From: Bemisia tabaci
Taxonomy: Eukaryota; Arthropoda; Insecta; Hemiptera; Aleyrodidae
NCBI RefSeq assembly: GCF_918797505.1
Contig: NC_092794.1
Coordinates: 78,219,345-78,283,344, forward strand
DNA: 64,000 nucleotides
Reading direction: 5' to 3'
Part shown: in pieces, positions 11,073 through 21,831 of the stretch
Layout: each line of letters begins with the position of its first letter
Numbering within the stretch: the first letter of the stretch is position 1
Notes under the pieces: generated by a model
Told to the model about the DNA's origin: nothing
Database searches by the model: none
The model's input: the letters and a program-made list of their open reading frames with translations, nothing else
Program-made: the position numbers and the translations under genes

Positions 11073-14000
11073 CAGGGTTGCACAAAATTTAGAAAATAAA
11101 AATCCCTGACATTTCCCTGATTTCCCTGACACATTGAGGTAAAATGGGGTTGTTGCATGGGCGAGGGATTTGAGAATGAAAAATATGTAGCCATAGAACT
11201 TTTCGTAACAAAAACGATCGTAAAGTCAAGAGTCAAAAAACGAATCCTTAAGCCCGAAAAAGATTGCTAGGGTTCCATAAAATTTAAGTTGGAAATAAAC
11301 AATTTTCATCGGCTGCTGTACAGTTGGTCAAACTACATGTCACACCGTATAGGAGTCTCTCCTCGCCGCCATTACCCACATCTTGACCGCGTGTTTATCT
11401 AGTGGAGGTGAGGTTAGGTTAGGTTGAGCTCAACTCAAGCTCTGATTGGTTACGATGATGAGCAGACGTTGCCAGAAGAACCTGAGCGTGGCTGGTTGCT
11501 GCGCACTAGGGTGGTTCTTATTTTTCGACATTTCGAATATCAAATGTCTAACCCCCCTAAAAGTTGTCATTTGGTGTAAAAAGAACCCACAAAAAATTTC
11601 AGCTCGATCAGATCACCTAAGTGGTGCCGCCGGGGCCGACAAGTCTCCAAGCGGGAACTTCTAATTCCGAACAATTCCGTTTTTTCGTCATTTCGCGAAT
11701 TTTTAACTCCCCTTCAAAATGTAGCAATGGCTTTGAAGCTTTTTGAAGTAATACACTTTTTAAGGTACTTTATGAGAAAAATAACATAAATCACCTCACC
11801 ACTTTAAAAATGCCCCCTTCCTCCCCTCAAAGTGGCCACATCGTGAGATTTCGCCGATTTTTCCCAACATTCTGCCCACACGGTGTACCTTTCCTCTACC
11901 ATTAAAATGTCGCTACGGCTTTGAAACTTTTTGAAGTAACACACTGTTTATGGTACTTTATGAAAAAAATAACACAATTTACCTCACCACTTTAAAAATA
12001 CCCCATTCCTCCCCTCAAAGTGGCCACATCGTGCGATTTCGCCGATTTTTCCCAACATTCTCCCCGCACGGTTTGCCTGAACGAATTTATATTTTTGGAC
12101 GAATCAAAAGCAATGACGCTTCAAATTCATGAAGCAGAGTGTCTGCCGAGTTATTTAAGCCAAGAAGAAAAAGAATCTGTCGAGCTCCTGGAAAATAAAG
12201 TTGACGTAGAGGTATTTTATGGCTAAAAGAGGCAATTTACCGATGGTAAGTCCTGTTAGATTACTGAAAATAAATTTCCTCGCCTGAAGTTACAATGCCT
12301 AGGTTTCTTGAATATGGCTTTTTTAAGTACTCGAACACTAAAACCGCCGATTTTCGCAACATGATAAATTTTGGAGACCTGGAATTACCCATTGGAACCG
12401 AAAATTTCTCAAATTTTCCATGAAGCTCTCCAAAAATGGTCCATGCTTTCTGGACCGTCGATTCGGCCATCGAACCGAGTTTGAAATGGAAGCCTATAAT
12501 GACCTGAAGCTCAGAGAAAAAGATCCATTTAAGCGTAAGAACGGTTTCCGAGTCTCGGAGGGGAGGGGGGAGCAAATCCGAGTTATTATTCGCAGTTCTC
12601 TTGTTGAATTGATGTTGCCGCAGGCTTCTAGTCGTTGTTCACCCATGTTAAGCCTATCGATACCGCACAAGTTTTTAACATAAAATTCGATTTTCATGTC
12701 TAGAATTCAACACATCAATACGCTTTATCGATTTTCCCGATTTGACAAGGAACATTGCTGGTTTCCAGTATCGATATTCGTCAGTATTGAATAACAAAAG
12801 AATTATTGTTCCTAGAAAATTGGGAAAAATCGATAAAGCGCATCGATGTATCAAATTCTAGACATGAAAATCGAATTTTATGTTAAAAACTTGTGCGGTA
12901 TCGATAGGCTGAACATGGGTGAACAACGACTAGAAGCCTGCAGCAACATCAATTCAACAAGAGAACGGCGAATAATAGCTTGGATTTGCTCCCCCCTCCC
13001 CTCCGAGACTCGGAAACCGTTCTTACGCTTGAATGGATCTTTTTCTCTGAGCTTCAGGTCATTATAGGCTTCCATTTCAAACTCGGTTCGATGGCCGAAT
13101 CGACGGTCCAGAAAGCATGGACCATTTTTGGAGAGCTTCATGGAAAATTTGAGAAATTTTCGGTTCCAATGGGTAATTCCAGGTCTCCAAAATTTATCAT
13201 GTTGCTAAAATCGGCGGTTTTAGTGTTCGAGTACTTAAAAAAGCCATATTCAAGAAACCTAGGCATTGTAACTTCAGGCGAGGAAATTTATTTTCAGTAA
13301 TCTAACAGGACTTACCATCGGTAAATTGCCTCTTTTAGCCATAAAATACCTCTACGTCAACTTTATTTTCCAGGAGCTCGACAGATTCTTTTTCTTCTTG
13401 GCTTAAATAACTCGGCAGACACTCTGCTTCATGAATTTGAAGCGTCATTGCTTTTGATTCGTCCAAAAATATAAATTCGTTCAGGCAAACCGTGCGGGGA
13501 GAATGTTGGGAAAAATCGGCGAAATCGCACGATGTGGCCACTTTGAGGGGAGGAATGGGGTATTTTTAAAGTGGTGAGGTAAATTGTGTTATTTTTTTCA
13601 TAAAGTACCATAAACAGTGTGTTACTTCAAAAAGTTTCAAAGCCGTAGCGACATTTTAATGGTAGAGGAAAGGTACACCGTGTGGGCAGAATGTTGGGAA
13701 AAATCGGCGAAATCTCACGATGTGGCCACTTTGAGGGGAGGAAGGGGGCATTTTTAAAGTGGTGAGGTGATTTATGTTATTTTTCTCATAAAGTACCTTA
13801 AAAAGTGTATTACTTCAAAAAGTTTCAAAGCCATTGCTACATTTTGAAGGGGAGTTAAAAATTCGCGAAATGACGAAAAAACGGAATTGTTCGGAATTTG
13901 AAGTTCCCGCTTGGAGACTTGTCGGCCCCGGCGGCACCACTTAGGTGATCTGATCGAGCTGAAATTTTTTGTGGGTTCTTTTTACACCAAATGACAACTT

Positions 14001-14714
14001 TTAGGGGGGTCAGACATTTGTTTTTCGAAAAGTCGAAAAATAAGAACCACCTTACTGCGCACTGCCCTCTACTCACCGCCGAACGGCTCCTTTTTGCAGG
14101 AAATGGGAAACAGCTCTTTTAGAACTCACTTTTCGACCTAGAAATCATTGTAAAGAGCCAAGAACTAGTCTGAAAATGATTCACCTTATCTTCGGGTATC
14201 AATCAAGGAAGAATAGGTGGGTTTACTCGGAATACTCGATTTTTCCCAATTTTTTAAAAAACTCACAATAGCACGCAGTTTAGATAGCAAAAACCTGTGG
14301 CCATACATTGTGATGTCATAGTGACATGATTTCAAGGCGCGGGACAGAACCCGTTATGAATCGTTTCGGACTTTCTGGGGCTTTTCCTCCATGTTCCAAT
14401 CATAAGAAAATTTTTAAAAAAATACCTTCACCATCAGTACACCTCCAACTTGTAGAAACTGATTTAAAAAAAATCAAGCAATAACCCCATTCTATGACGA
14501 TTGGTGATATGTTAGGTGATTAAAAATACATAATTTAAAATAAGCTTCAAGCAAAATTTCTGTTCAAAATGCCACACCCATTTTAAAGAGGAAAGAAATA
14601 TGAATCAACAATTTTTTTCCGGACACTTTCAATATGTTTCCTGATATTTCCAGGTTTTCCCTGACTTTATAGTTCCCCAACATTTCCCAATTTTCCCTAA
14701 CTGTAGCAACCTTA
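11073..14714. mobile_element. Older CAGGGTTGC-ended element hosting a giant palindrome
   Basis: The left end reads CAGGGTTGCAC followed by repeats of TTTCCCTGA. The right end has the inverse, TTTCCCTGAC-type repeats followed by GTAGCAACCTT. The TTTCCCTGA runs face each other at about 11110-11150 and 14640-14700, so the whole looks like one old element. I could not find a clean target duplication. Its interior is mostly the nested palindrome at 11507-14054. Confidence 0.5.
11507..14054. mobile_element. 2.55-kb near-perfect palindromic element with 8-bp duplication
   Basis: The two arms (11507 to about 12750 and about 12812 to 14054) are inverted copies with few differences. The termini are TAGGGTGGTTCTTATTTTTC and its near-inverse ending GAACCACCTTA. 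CTGCGCAC flanks both ends (11499-11506 and 14055-14062), an 8-bp target duplication. Each arm also has an internal ~190-bp tandem duplication (11700-11890 against 11891-12075, mirrored at about 13480-13860). Mirrored open frames of 60-106 aa on both strands follow from the symmetry and resemble no family I know. Confidence 0.85.
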
Positions 14715-14954
14715 AAGTACAAATACGCTTCAAAAATGGGAAAACTGGAGTCAGTTAATCATAATTTACTGAGAGAGATATGTTTCGATGAATACTTTTA
14801 AAAAGAAATTGCACTCTTTTGATAATTGTAATTTTTTCATGCATTTACAGCCTGTTTTTCCCCCCTTTTCAGGTTCTTTAATGATTAGAAATATTTGGAA
14901 GCATCTGCTCAGTTATGAAACATTGCATCAAAGAATATTAATAAATGAACATAC

Positions 14955-15157
14955 GCAGCAGTTAAGGTTGCAATGTTATACGTGAAATCCGAGAGGTTTT
15001 CAAAGAGCATGATGGGGCTTGCAGGTATGTAAGTAAAAGTCGGAGGTTTCTTATTTGACTCTACTACTTTTACTTCCAAGTCTGTTGTGGTCCTTTTTGG
15101 AGTTGATCCCTGATCTGAGGCAGTGGCACGAAGCTTAAATTTATAACCTGGTTGACG
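14955..15157 (-). CDS. shg: shg/DE-cadherin exon: EC2 end, EC3 start
   Basis: The 203-nt exon has 67 codons plus two bases. The acceptor TTTAAAG precedes CGT and was chosen because the phase matches the neighbour; the donor is GTATGT. It encodes RQPGYKFKLRATASDQGSTP, VKVVESNKKPPTF and LFENLSDFTYNIATLTA. The EC2-EC3 linker here is ESNKKPP instead of a DxNDN motif. Drosophila shg has the same substitution (ESSIKPPSF, LKENLKNFTHPIATLRA), implying this junction binds little calcium and may bend. Confidence 0.92.
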
Positions 15158-15414
15158 CTTTAAACAAGAGAAAAACAAGATCAAACTATAACCACAATAT
15201 CAAGTTAGAGTAGCTTTGGCTAAAGTAAGTACTCGACATCATTCCCTTTTCTGTGAGAAAAATATTTTTTGAAGATTTCAAACAATAGTGTTCAATTTTT
15301 CTTTCTATAAAATAAAATGAAAATAGTAATTTTTGAACACAGGAAATGATATAAAAATTCCTACAGTTTCACCTTCAATAAAGTATGATGCTTCATTTCT
15401 AATACCCTCTAAAG

Positions 15415-15836
15415 CAGTATTTGAAACTCACCTTAGAGTTTTAAGAGCCATAAGGCGCATCAAGCCCGATTTTTAGGCGCCATTGAAGATTTTTTAGGGG
15501 CCAAATTGACTTTTTGCCCATATATTATGGCGCATTTAGTGAAAAGTTAGACGTAAGATGTTTTCGTAACAGAACTAGTGAGTAGCTGTAACTTGGGGAA
15601 GACAAAAGCACTAAGAATGAAATTGTGAAGAATAGAAAAAGCAAGCTTTCACTTGTAGTGCTAAAAATTCTGAGTTTTTTCAATTCAAATGGATTGATTT
15701 TTCTTTCTTTATGTGACTTCCTGTGAAAATCCAGATTTTTAGGGGCCATGTTAGCGCAGAGCCTTCATTTTTTAGGGGCCATGGCCGATTTTTTAGGCGC
15801 ATTCGGCGCATTGGCGCCTGTGAGTTTCGAACACTG
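15415..15836. mobile_element. hAT-like non-autonomous element (422 bp)
   Basis: The ends are CAGTATTTGAAACTCAC and GTGAGTTTCGAACACTG, with a perfect 8-bp duplication CTCTAAAG (15407-15414 and 15837-15844). CAGTGTTCGAAACTCAC-type termini are typical of a widespread insect hAT group. The interior repeats TTTTTAGG(C/G)GCCA in both orientations. The 74-aa minus-strand frame inside it resembles nothing known. Confidence 0.9.
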
Positions 15837-15976
15837 CTCTAAAGCTTAACACTTTATTTTACTAAATAACAGGTTTAACTTATTTTGGAATACTTGAGAT
15901 CAGATTTACTATTAGGAAGGGAGAAAATCAAGGTGGTGAATTGAAAGATGCATTGATATACATCAAAATAACTTAC

Positions 15977-16165
15977 ATTGATTGATTTGTTGAGGAAAAT
16001 GACTCCAGAGTTTGCATCCATCCTGAAGTAGCTACCATCATCGTAATTTTTTGGAGACAATTCATAAACAACAGTACTGTTATTACCATCATCAATATCA
16101 GTGGCGGATATTCTCATCACTTCTTGTCCGACAGCCAGGTCTTGTGGGACAGATTCTACATAATT
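15977..16165 (-). CDS. shg: shg/DE-cadherin exon: EC2
   Basis: The 189-nt exon has 63 codons in phase 0. The acceptor is CATGCAG and the donor is GTAAGT. It encodes NYVESVPQDLAVGQEVMRIS, then ATDIDDGNNSTVVYEL and YFRMDANSGVIFLNKSIN. The order DxDDGNNS, YF.(I/M)D, SG.I.L is the canonical cadherin repeat. Drosophila shg reads SASDFDDGNNSLVEYE and YFKIDKESGIIYLKRPID in EC2. Confidence 0.93.
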
Positions 16166-16466
16166 CTGCATGAAAGCAAGTATTGGTTAAAAAATTGACA
16201 TTCTCCTCAGGGGTAGGTCTTGTATAAATCATGCAGTCATCAGATCCATATTCAGGACCCATGTTGTTTTTTAAGAGGCTTTGGATATGTTATAGAGAGA
16301 TGCTTCAGCTAAAAATGAAAATATCATTCGATGCTTCTGCCAATCTATGGCATGGAAACAGTTGATACACTTTTTAATTACCAGGACATTACTGTAGTAT
16401 TATATTATTATAGATAAAAGCTTGGTATCAAACATTTGTTTCTTGCTAGACGCAATATATGGTCTA

Positions 16467-17462
16467 CGAGGGGCATTCGTAAAGTAAGTATATATCTTTA
16501 TTTTCTCCGAAACTAATAAAGATAAATTAAAACGGTAAAAATTGTTTTTACCACCATACTCTCAGCTTTTCAAAAAGCCTTCGTTTTTTAAATTTGGTTT
16601 ACCAGTTCGCAAGTGACATCATTTTTCCCGCGCCCATCTCTCGTCACCGCGTGTCCAAAATATTCGAGCGCGGCGGAGCTCCTCAGACAAGTACATGTTT
16701 TGGCTACGATGTTTTGGGACGCTCAAGGAATATTGCTGATCGATTTCTTGGAAAGAGGAAAAACGATCTATGCCGAAGTATGTTGTGAAGTTCTGAAAAA
16801 ACTTAAGTCAGCGATCAAGCGAAAATGACCAGGTCTTTTGTCTCATCAAGTTTTGTTCCTTCAAGACAACACTAGGCCTCATGTGGCTCATGTGAGTCAA
16901 GACTTGTTCGCCTCATTCAATTTATGGGACCTTTTTCTTCATCTACCGTACTCACCGGACCTTGCTCCAAGCGATTTTCATCTTTTTCCTGCGATAAAGA
17001 AGAGCTTGGGTGGCCAAAAGTTCTTTACCGACAGAGAGTTGCAAGAAGCTGTATTCCAACAACAGAATGCGAGATTCTTTGAAGATGGAATCCACAAACT
17101 GCTAACACGGTATCAGATATGTGTTCAACTGGGTGAAGTTAAGTCCAAAAGTAAGGTAAGACAATTCAAAGCCTAAAAATTTCACATATTTAACCAATCA
17201 ACTGTGTTACAAACTTCTTTACGATGAAAACATGTACTCGTCTGAGGAGCTCCGCCGCCCTCGAATATTTTGGACACGCGGTAACCAGAGATGGGCACGG
17301 GAAAAATGACATCACTCGCGAACCAGTAAACCAAATTTAAAAAAACGAAGGCTTTTTGCAAAGCTGAGAGTATGGCGGTCAAAACAATTTTTACTGTTTT
17401 GATTTATCTTCATTAGTTTTGGAGAAAATAAAGATATATACTTACTTTACGAATGCCCCTCG
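16467..17462 (+). mobile_element. Deleted mariner-like element, copy 2
   Basis: This 996-bp copy is flanked by TA (16465-16466 and 17463-17464) and has the same CGAGGGGCATTCGTAAAG ends and ~230-bp inverted repeats as copy 1. Remnant coding reads ATMFWDAQGILLIDFLERGK, FLQDNTRPHVAHVSQDLFAS and YSPDLAPSDFHLFPAIKKSL, ending near 17176. Two short frame changes are needed to follow the protein. The N-terminal half is missing in the same way as in copy 1. Confidence 0.9.
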
Positions 17463-17588
17463 TATTTCTTTATCCTTGATTATTGACATGTAACTTTCAG
17501 TCTTGCATCTCAGGAGCTTGACTTATCAGCCATCGCTTTATACAGAAAACGAATGAAAAATAAAGAAAATGATAAACTAAGAACTTAC

Positions 17589-17738
17589 AGCTTTGTCGAA
17601 GACAGGATAGTTATCATTGACATCTGTTATTGTGACTTTAATGGTGCACACATCGTCCAGGTGTGGTTTGCCATTGTCTGTGGCCCGAACTGTGATGTAA
17701 ACTTCTTTTTCTCGCACAGGCTCATCTCGGTCAAAACT
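17589..17738 (-). CDS. shg: shg/DE-cadherin exon: EC1 end, EC1-EC2 linker
   Basis: The 150-nt exon has 50 codons in phase 0. The acceptor is TTTGCAG before AGT and the donor is GTAAGT. It encodes SFDRDEPVREKEVYITVRAT, then DNGKPHLDDVCTIKVTITDV and NDNYPVFDKA. FDRDEP..EK.V.VTV.ATDNG.P.LDDVCT is the Drosophila shg EC1 wording. DVNDNYPVF is the calcium linker to EC2. Confidence 0.93.
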
Positions 17739-18742
17739 CTGCAAATTAACATTCAGTTGGTATTAAGGTAAAAACCAGCAGCAGCATTATGACGAAGTAG
17801 TTTGGAAAATATTCTACACAATCATAGCTGCTTATTAAGACCCCCAAAAAATTGGCTCTAATCAAAAAACCTGATTTTTCCCAATGCTTTTGAAAGCTCT
17901 CAAAAGCATGCAATTTAGATGGGGAAAATCTGCGGCTATGCAGTACGACATCAAGTCATGTGGCACCCAGGAGTTGAAAGAAATCCTACTATAAATTAAT
18001 TTTGAAACTTTTTCTCTATACTTCTAATATCAGAAAAAATTTCAACACTCTGCATAGCTCCAAGTTTCAGAAAATTAATTTGAAAGAATTAATGCAAAAA
18101 TCTCATTTCAAAAGTGATGACCTTATTGTTTCTTTCTTAATTTGCTGTTCACATGTATGAATAGGTTATCGAGAGAGTTCCAGCTCCTAGACTTCATCTG
18201 TTGAATTCGGTGCATGATGCTTTTTTCAATCAATTGAATTAATTTCAATCATTCAAAAAGGTTAGCACATATTTTTCATGGCATAATTTTGTCCTAATAA
18301 TTGTATGCAACTGGATTGGAGATGTCAGGGAAATTACTTATCCAAATAAAAAAAAAAATTGCCAAAATCTTCAGAGGTTCTACAATGGTTCTTTAATGCT
18401 GGAATAAAATGGTCGCAGATATTTTGAAACACTGTAACATAGATACATTTCTACACACAGCAAGCAAAGCCTAATGGCAGTGTTTAGGCTACACCTTTTG
18501 CTCAAACCAGCCAATTAAGTCAACTCCTTAAACCTGATATTTGCCTTGAAAAGGTATATTCCTCCTTGAATCTCCCACGAAATATGGATGCCTTTTTCGT
18601 GAATGTGTCTGAACAGAGTTCATTTTAAAGAGAGGAAAGACTATTTCAAACTCATTCATGAATGTATCTATCTGCGTTAGGTAAGTAATTGTCAAACGAT
18701 GGTTTGTGGAGTGGCTGGCAAGGGGGTGGGTTACAAGACTGA
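17739..18742. other. shg intron
   Basis: About 1 kb of AT-rich intron. No coding or element termini were recognised before the tandem repeat that starts at 18743. Confidence 0.5.
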
Positions 18743-20200
18743 ACATATGAGGACTTATCTGTAACAATAGCGGATGTCGAGTTTTCACATTGTGAGAAAA
18801 TCACGTTTGAAGTTTTAGAAGCTTTGCACTTTTCCGCCCATAGAACCGAGAGGATTCTCATAGAGATTTTCATGAAGAGCAACTCTTCCGGTAAAAAACA
18901 CACGTTTTACGATCTATGTAAGTGAAAAATTGAAGGAGTAACAGGGATTTGAAAAAAATGCGACATCCGCTATTTTTACTAAAAACACTTCTTCATGCAT
19001 GAAACACAGTCTTCAGGAAGGGTAAGGCTGGTGAAACGATTGAAATGAACTAAAAGTAAGTCAATGCTGAGTCATTTAACAAAATTGCTCAAGAAACTAA
19101 ACCGTTTGTAACTTTTACAGCAAAAACAAGGAACAAATTCTAAAATCAGTTAAAAATTCAACAGTTCTGACGAGATGGTCCCGATACCTATAATTTGAGT
19201 GTCAGCTACAGCCCAGGCCGGTGGGCAGGCAGTTATCACAAGTGGGTTCGAATCTCCACAGTATCCTGCTGAGCCGGTCGGAGAAAACAGTGGATTCTCA
19301 CATCCGCTGTTTTTACAAATAACATCGTTTTCAGTTCATATCTCACCGAAAAATTGCGCTGGAAGTCTTGACACTTTGCACAGGCATTCTTGGAGGCTTT
19401 AGATTACAAAAAAAGCGTTTGCCCTAAAAATGGCGGATGTCAGCAGCCGCTATTGTTACATATATGAGGACTTATCGGTAACAATAGCGGATGTTAAGTT
19501 TTCACATTGTGAGAAAATCGCATTTGAAGTTTTCGAAGCTTTGCACTTTGCCGCCTGTAGAAGCGAGAGGATTCTTATAAAGATTTTCATGAAGAGCAAC
19601 CCTTCCTGTATTAAACATACGTTTTGCGATCTATGTAAATGAAAAATTGAAGAAGGGACAGCGATTTGAAAAAAATGTGACATCCGCTGTTTTTACTGAA
19701 AACGTTTTTTTATGCATGAAACAAAGTCTTCAGGAGAGTTAAGGCTAGTGAAACGATTGAAATAAACCAAAAGTAAAGTCAATGCTGAGTCATTTAATAC
19801 AGTTGAACAAAAAACTAGACAGTTTGCAACTTCTAGAACAAAAATAAGAGGAAAATTATAAAATCAGTTACAAAATCAACAATTCTGGCGAGACGGTCCC
19901 GATACGTACAATTTGAGTGTCAGCTATAGCCCATGGTCGGTGTGCGGGCAGTTATCGCAAGTGGATTCGAATTTCTACCATATCCTGCCGCGCCGGCGCG
20001 GCGGGGGAGAACGGTGGATTCTCACATCCGCTGTTTTTAGAAATAACATGGTTTTCAGTTCATATCTCGCCAAAAAATTGTCCTGGAAGCCTGAAACTTT
20101 GCACAGGCATTCTTGAGGGTTCCAGAATTCGAAAAAAGCGTTTGCCCTAAAAATGGTGGATGTCAGCGACCGCTGTTGTTACGTGTAAGTCCTCATATGT
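18743..20200. repeat. Two tandem ~720-bp elements sharing ends
   Basis: ACATATGAGGACTTATC opens the block at 18743. A near-copy, ATATATGAGGACTTATC, restarts at about 19461, and the inverse GTAAGTCCTCATATGT closes it at 20200. Each unit has GTAACAATAGCGGATGT and its inverse near its ends, and the units are head to tail (18749-18980 matches 19465-19700; 19150-19440 matches 19870-20165). This looks like a DNA element that duplicated in tandem with a shared middle terminus. No coding sequence is conserved. Confidence 0.75.
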
Positions 20201-20473
20201 TTCTCTTACGATTTTACATTTAAGAGTAAGATATGATGTGTCAACAACGAGCCAGAAATTGTGGTTCCCTACTGCAAATTGTAGTCCAAATAGAGATGGG
20301 TATTGCATATTTATTTCCAACACAGACATATTGGTAACCACCATCCAAAGTTGATTTTCGAAGTGAAGGGGAGGGGAAAATAGAAACTTGATCTTGCTTC
20401 TTTCGCGAGAGCATCTGGATCCTCATGATAAAATCTATAAAAACAACAAAGGTCAATTACTATTTGTACTTAC
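20201..20473. other. shg intron
   Basis: Short intron remainder before the EC1 exon. No feature could be supported. Confidence 0.5.
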
Positions 20474-20599
20474 ATGTCTCGTGGTGATGACTCCTGTGCT
20501 GGAATCAATTGAAAATGCTACCTTTTCATTGGGTGCAGAGACAAAAGTATAATTAATTGTACCGCCACTTTCCGGTGGGTCTCTGTCATTTGCATTTAC
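20474..20599 (-). CDS. shg: shg/DE-cadherin exon: EC1 core
   Basis: The 126-nt exon has 42 codons in phase 0. The acceptor is TTTCAG before GTA and the donor is GTAAGT. It encodes VNANDRDPPESGGTINYTFV, SAPNEKVAFSIDSSTGVITT and RH. DxDPP, FSID.STGVI.T are repeat signatures and correspond to EAVDPDPDQ, FFINPSTGVIFT in Drosophila shg EC1. EC1 is the first repeat of the mature short-type insect DE-cadherin. Confidence 0.9.
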
Positions 20600-21705
20600 C
20601 TGAAATGAAATTATAAGAGTTGATAATGTACGTTGAGAGAGACTTGGATGCATTAGTTCCGCAAAGTTTTCTTATTGTTTCCTTTAAAAGTGTTTCATAA
20701 ACTGAGATTACAGTAAAAATTAGAATTTTTTAACTTCCTTTTCCTCTACCGCTGGGGGGATTCTTCAAATCTTTGACATGCTGACATGTTTTGGAGATGG
20801 AAACGACAGATTTTTCTTCGACACTTTGATCCATCAAAGGCAGGGGTCTGGAAACTTCCTGATCTTGCAGTTATGATTGCATGAAAAAATGGAGAGGATA
20901 AAGAAACTTGGGAAGGCTTGCTCGCAATAGCATTAAAATTACAAGTTCTCTTCAGAGACTGTCATAAAATTCACGTGTTTTTCTCTGGAATTACTGTCAA
21001 ATAGGTGTTTTTGTTTTTTTCCCTCTCTCTTTTTACAAAACCGCAACAATTTGTCAGTAAGAGAATAAGAAAAGGTCATTGCTTAGAAAAATTTTGGGAA
21101 AAAAGGGATATATTTAAAATGGAATGGGTAGTTGAAAAAATGAAGACGCTAAGAACTTTCACAACACCCAAATCCCTCACAGAAAGTGCACTGCTGAAAT
21201 TTTCGCCTGGATACGAGGACATACAGGAATTAAAAGGGATAAATGTATGACCTTCAATGTGTTCAACATAACTTTCATGCTATTTGATCTAGAAAAAAAT
21301 TCCTTTACAGTTACCTATATCTCTTGAACACAACAAATTTTTTTATTAAGAACACTGGTAATCACTTTTAATAACTGGGAATAAACGCTAGTAGTTCATC
21401 TTCATCAAACGCCACTGGCCAATGATATCAGGAGAGCAAAGGTATAAAGAGGGTGCTTTTGAGTAGATCTTTCTTCAAATCCTCCAAATTTGCTTGCTGT
21501 TGCAGACTTACTGTCATCAACTTAAAACTCTAAATACAAAGAGCGAGACCTGTGGTTGGTCGAATTGTAATAAATGCCAGCTAGATCAGGGTCTGGGAGC
21601 AATGTGCAACATCCCGAGGTGGATCAACTTAAAATTGAAAGGCTTATGTTGCTACAATGTTTTAAGTAATGCAAATATGTTCTAGAATATTTTAGTGAAA
21701 CTTAC
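20600..21705. other. shg intron
   Basis: 1.1 kb of intron. Open frames at 21005-21250 and 21494-21685 on the plus strand resemble no family and lack supporting splice or start context. Confidence 0.5.
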
Positions 21706-21831
21706 AGTCAAAACGTATGTTCCTGCTGGTTCTTCTTCCACTATACTAGGTTTGTATTGAGAGCAGTTGGTGAACTCCGGCTTGTGATTGTCTTGAATTA
21801 TTAGCTGAGACCCTTCACGAGTGCTTGTGTA
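21706..21831 (-). CDS. shg: shg/DE-cadherin exon: start of EC1
   Basis: The 126-nt exon has 42 codons in phase 0. The acceptor is TTTTTTTAG before TAC and the donor is GTAAGT. It encodes YTSTREGSQLIIQDNHKPEF, then TNCSQYKPSIVEEEPAGTYV and LT. Drosophila shg begins its EC1 with GDNRKPAFKNCAGYAPKV and KEEQPENTYVLTV, matching DN.KP.F.NC..Y.P.V.EE.P..TYVLT. The conserved Cys and the EEEP calcium-binding glutamates are present. Confidence 0.92.

Noticed and set aside
12261..13300. Mirrored 60-106 aa frames in the 2.5-kb palindrome
   Set aside because: Each appears on both arms by symmetry. None has a recognisable domain, start context or splice partner.
19235..19260. A second tRNA-like B box (GGGTTCGAATCTC)
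   Set aside because: No A box at the right distance, and the word is only partly kept in the tandem partner copy. Likely chance.
603..21831. N-cadherin (CadN) as the identity of the cadherin gene
   Set aside because: The repeats resemble both classic insect cadherins, but wording such as GDKNDH-type linkers, the DNxKPxFxNC start, EDANxN and PNRG fits shotgun/DE-cadherin much better.
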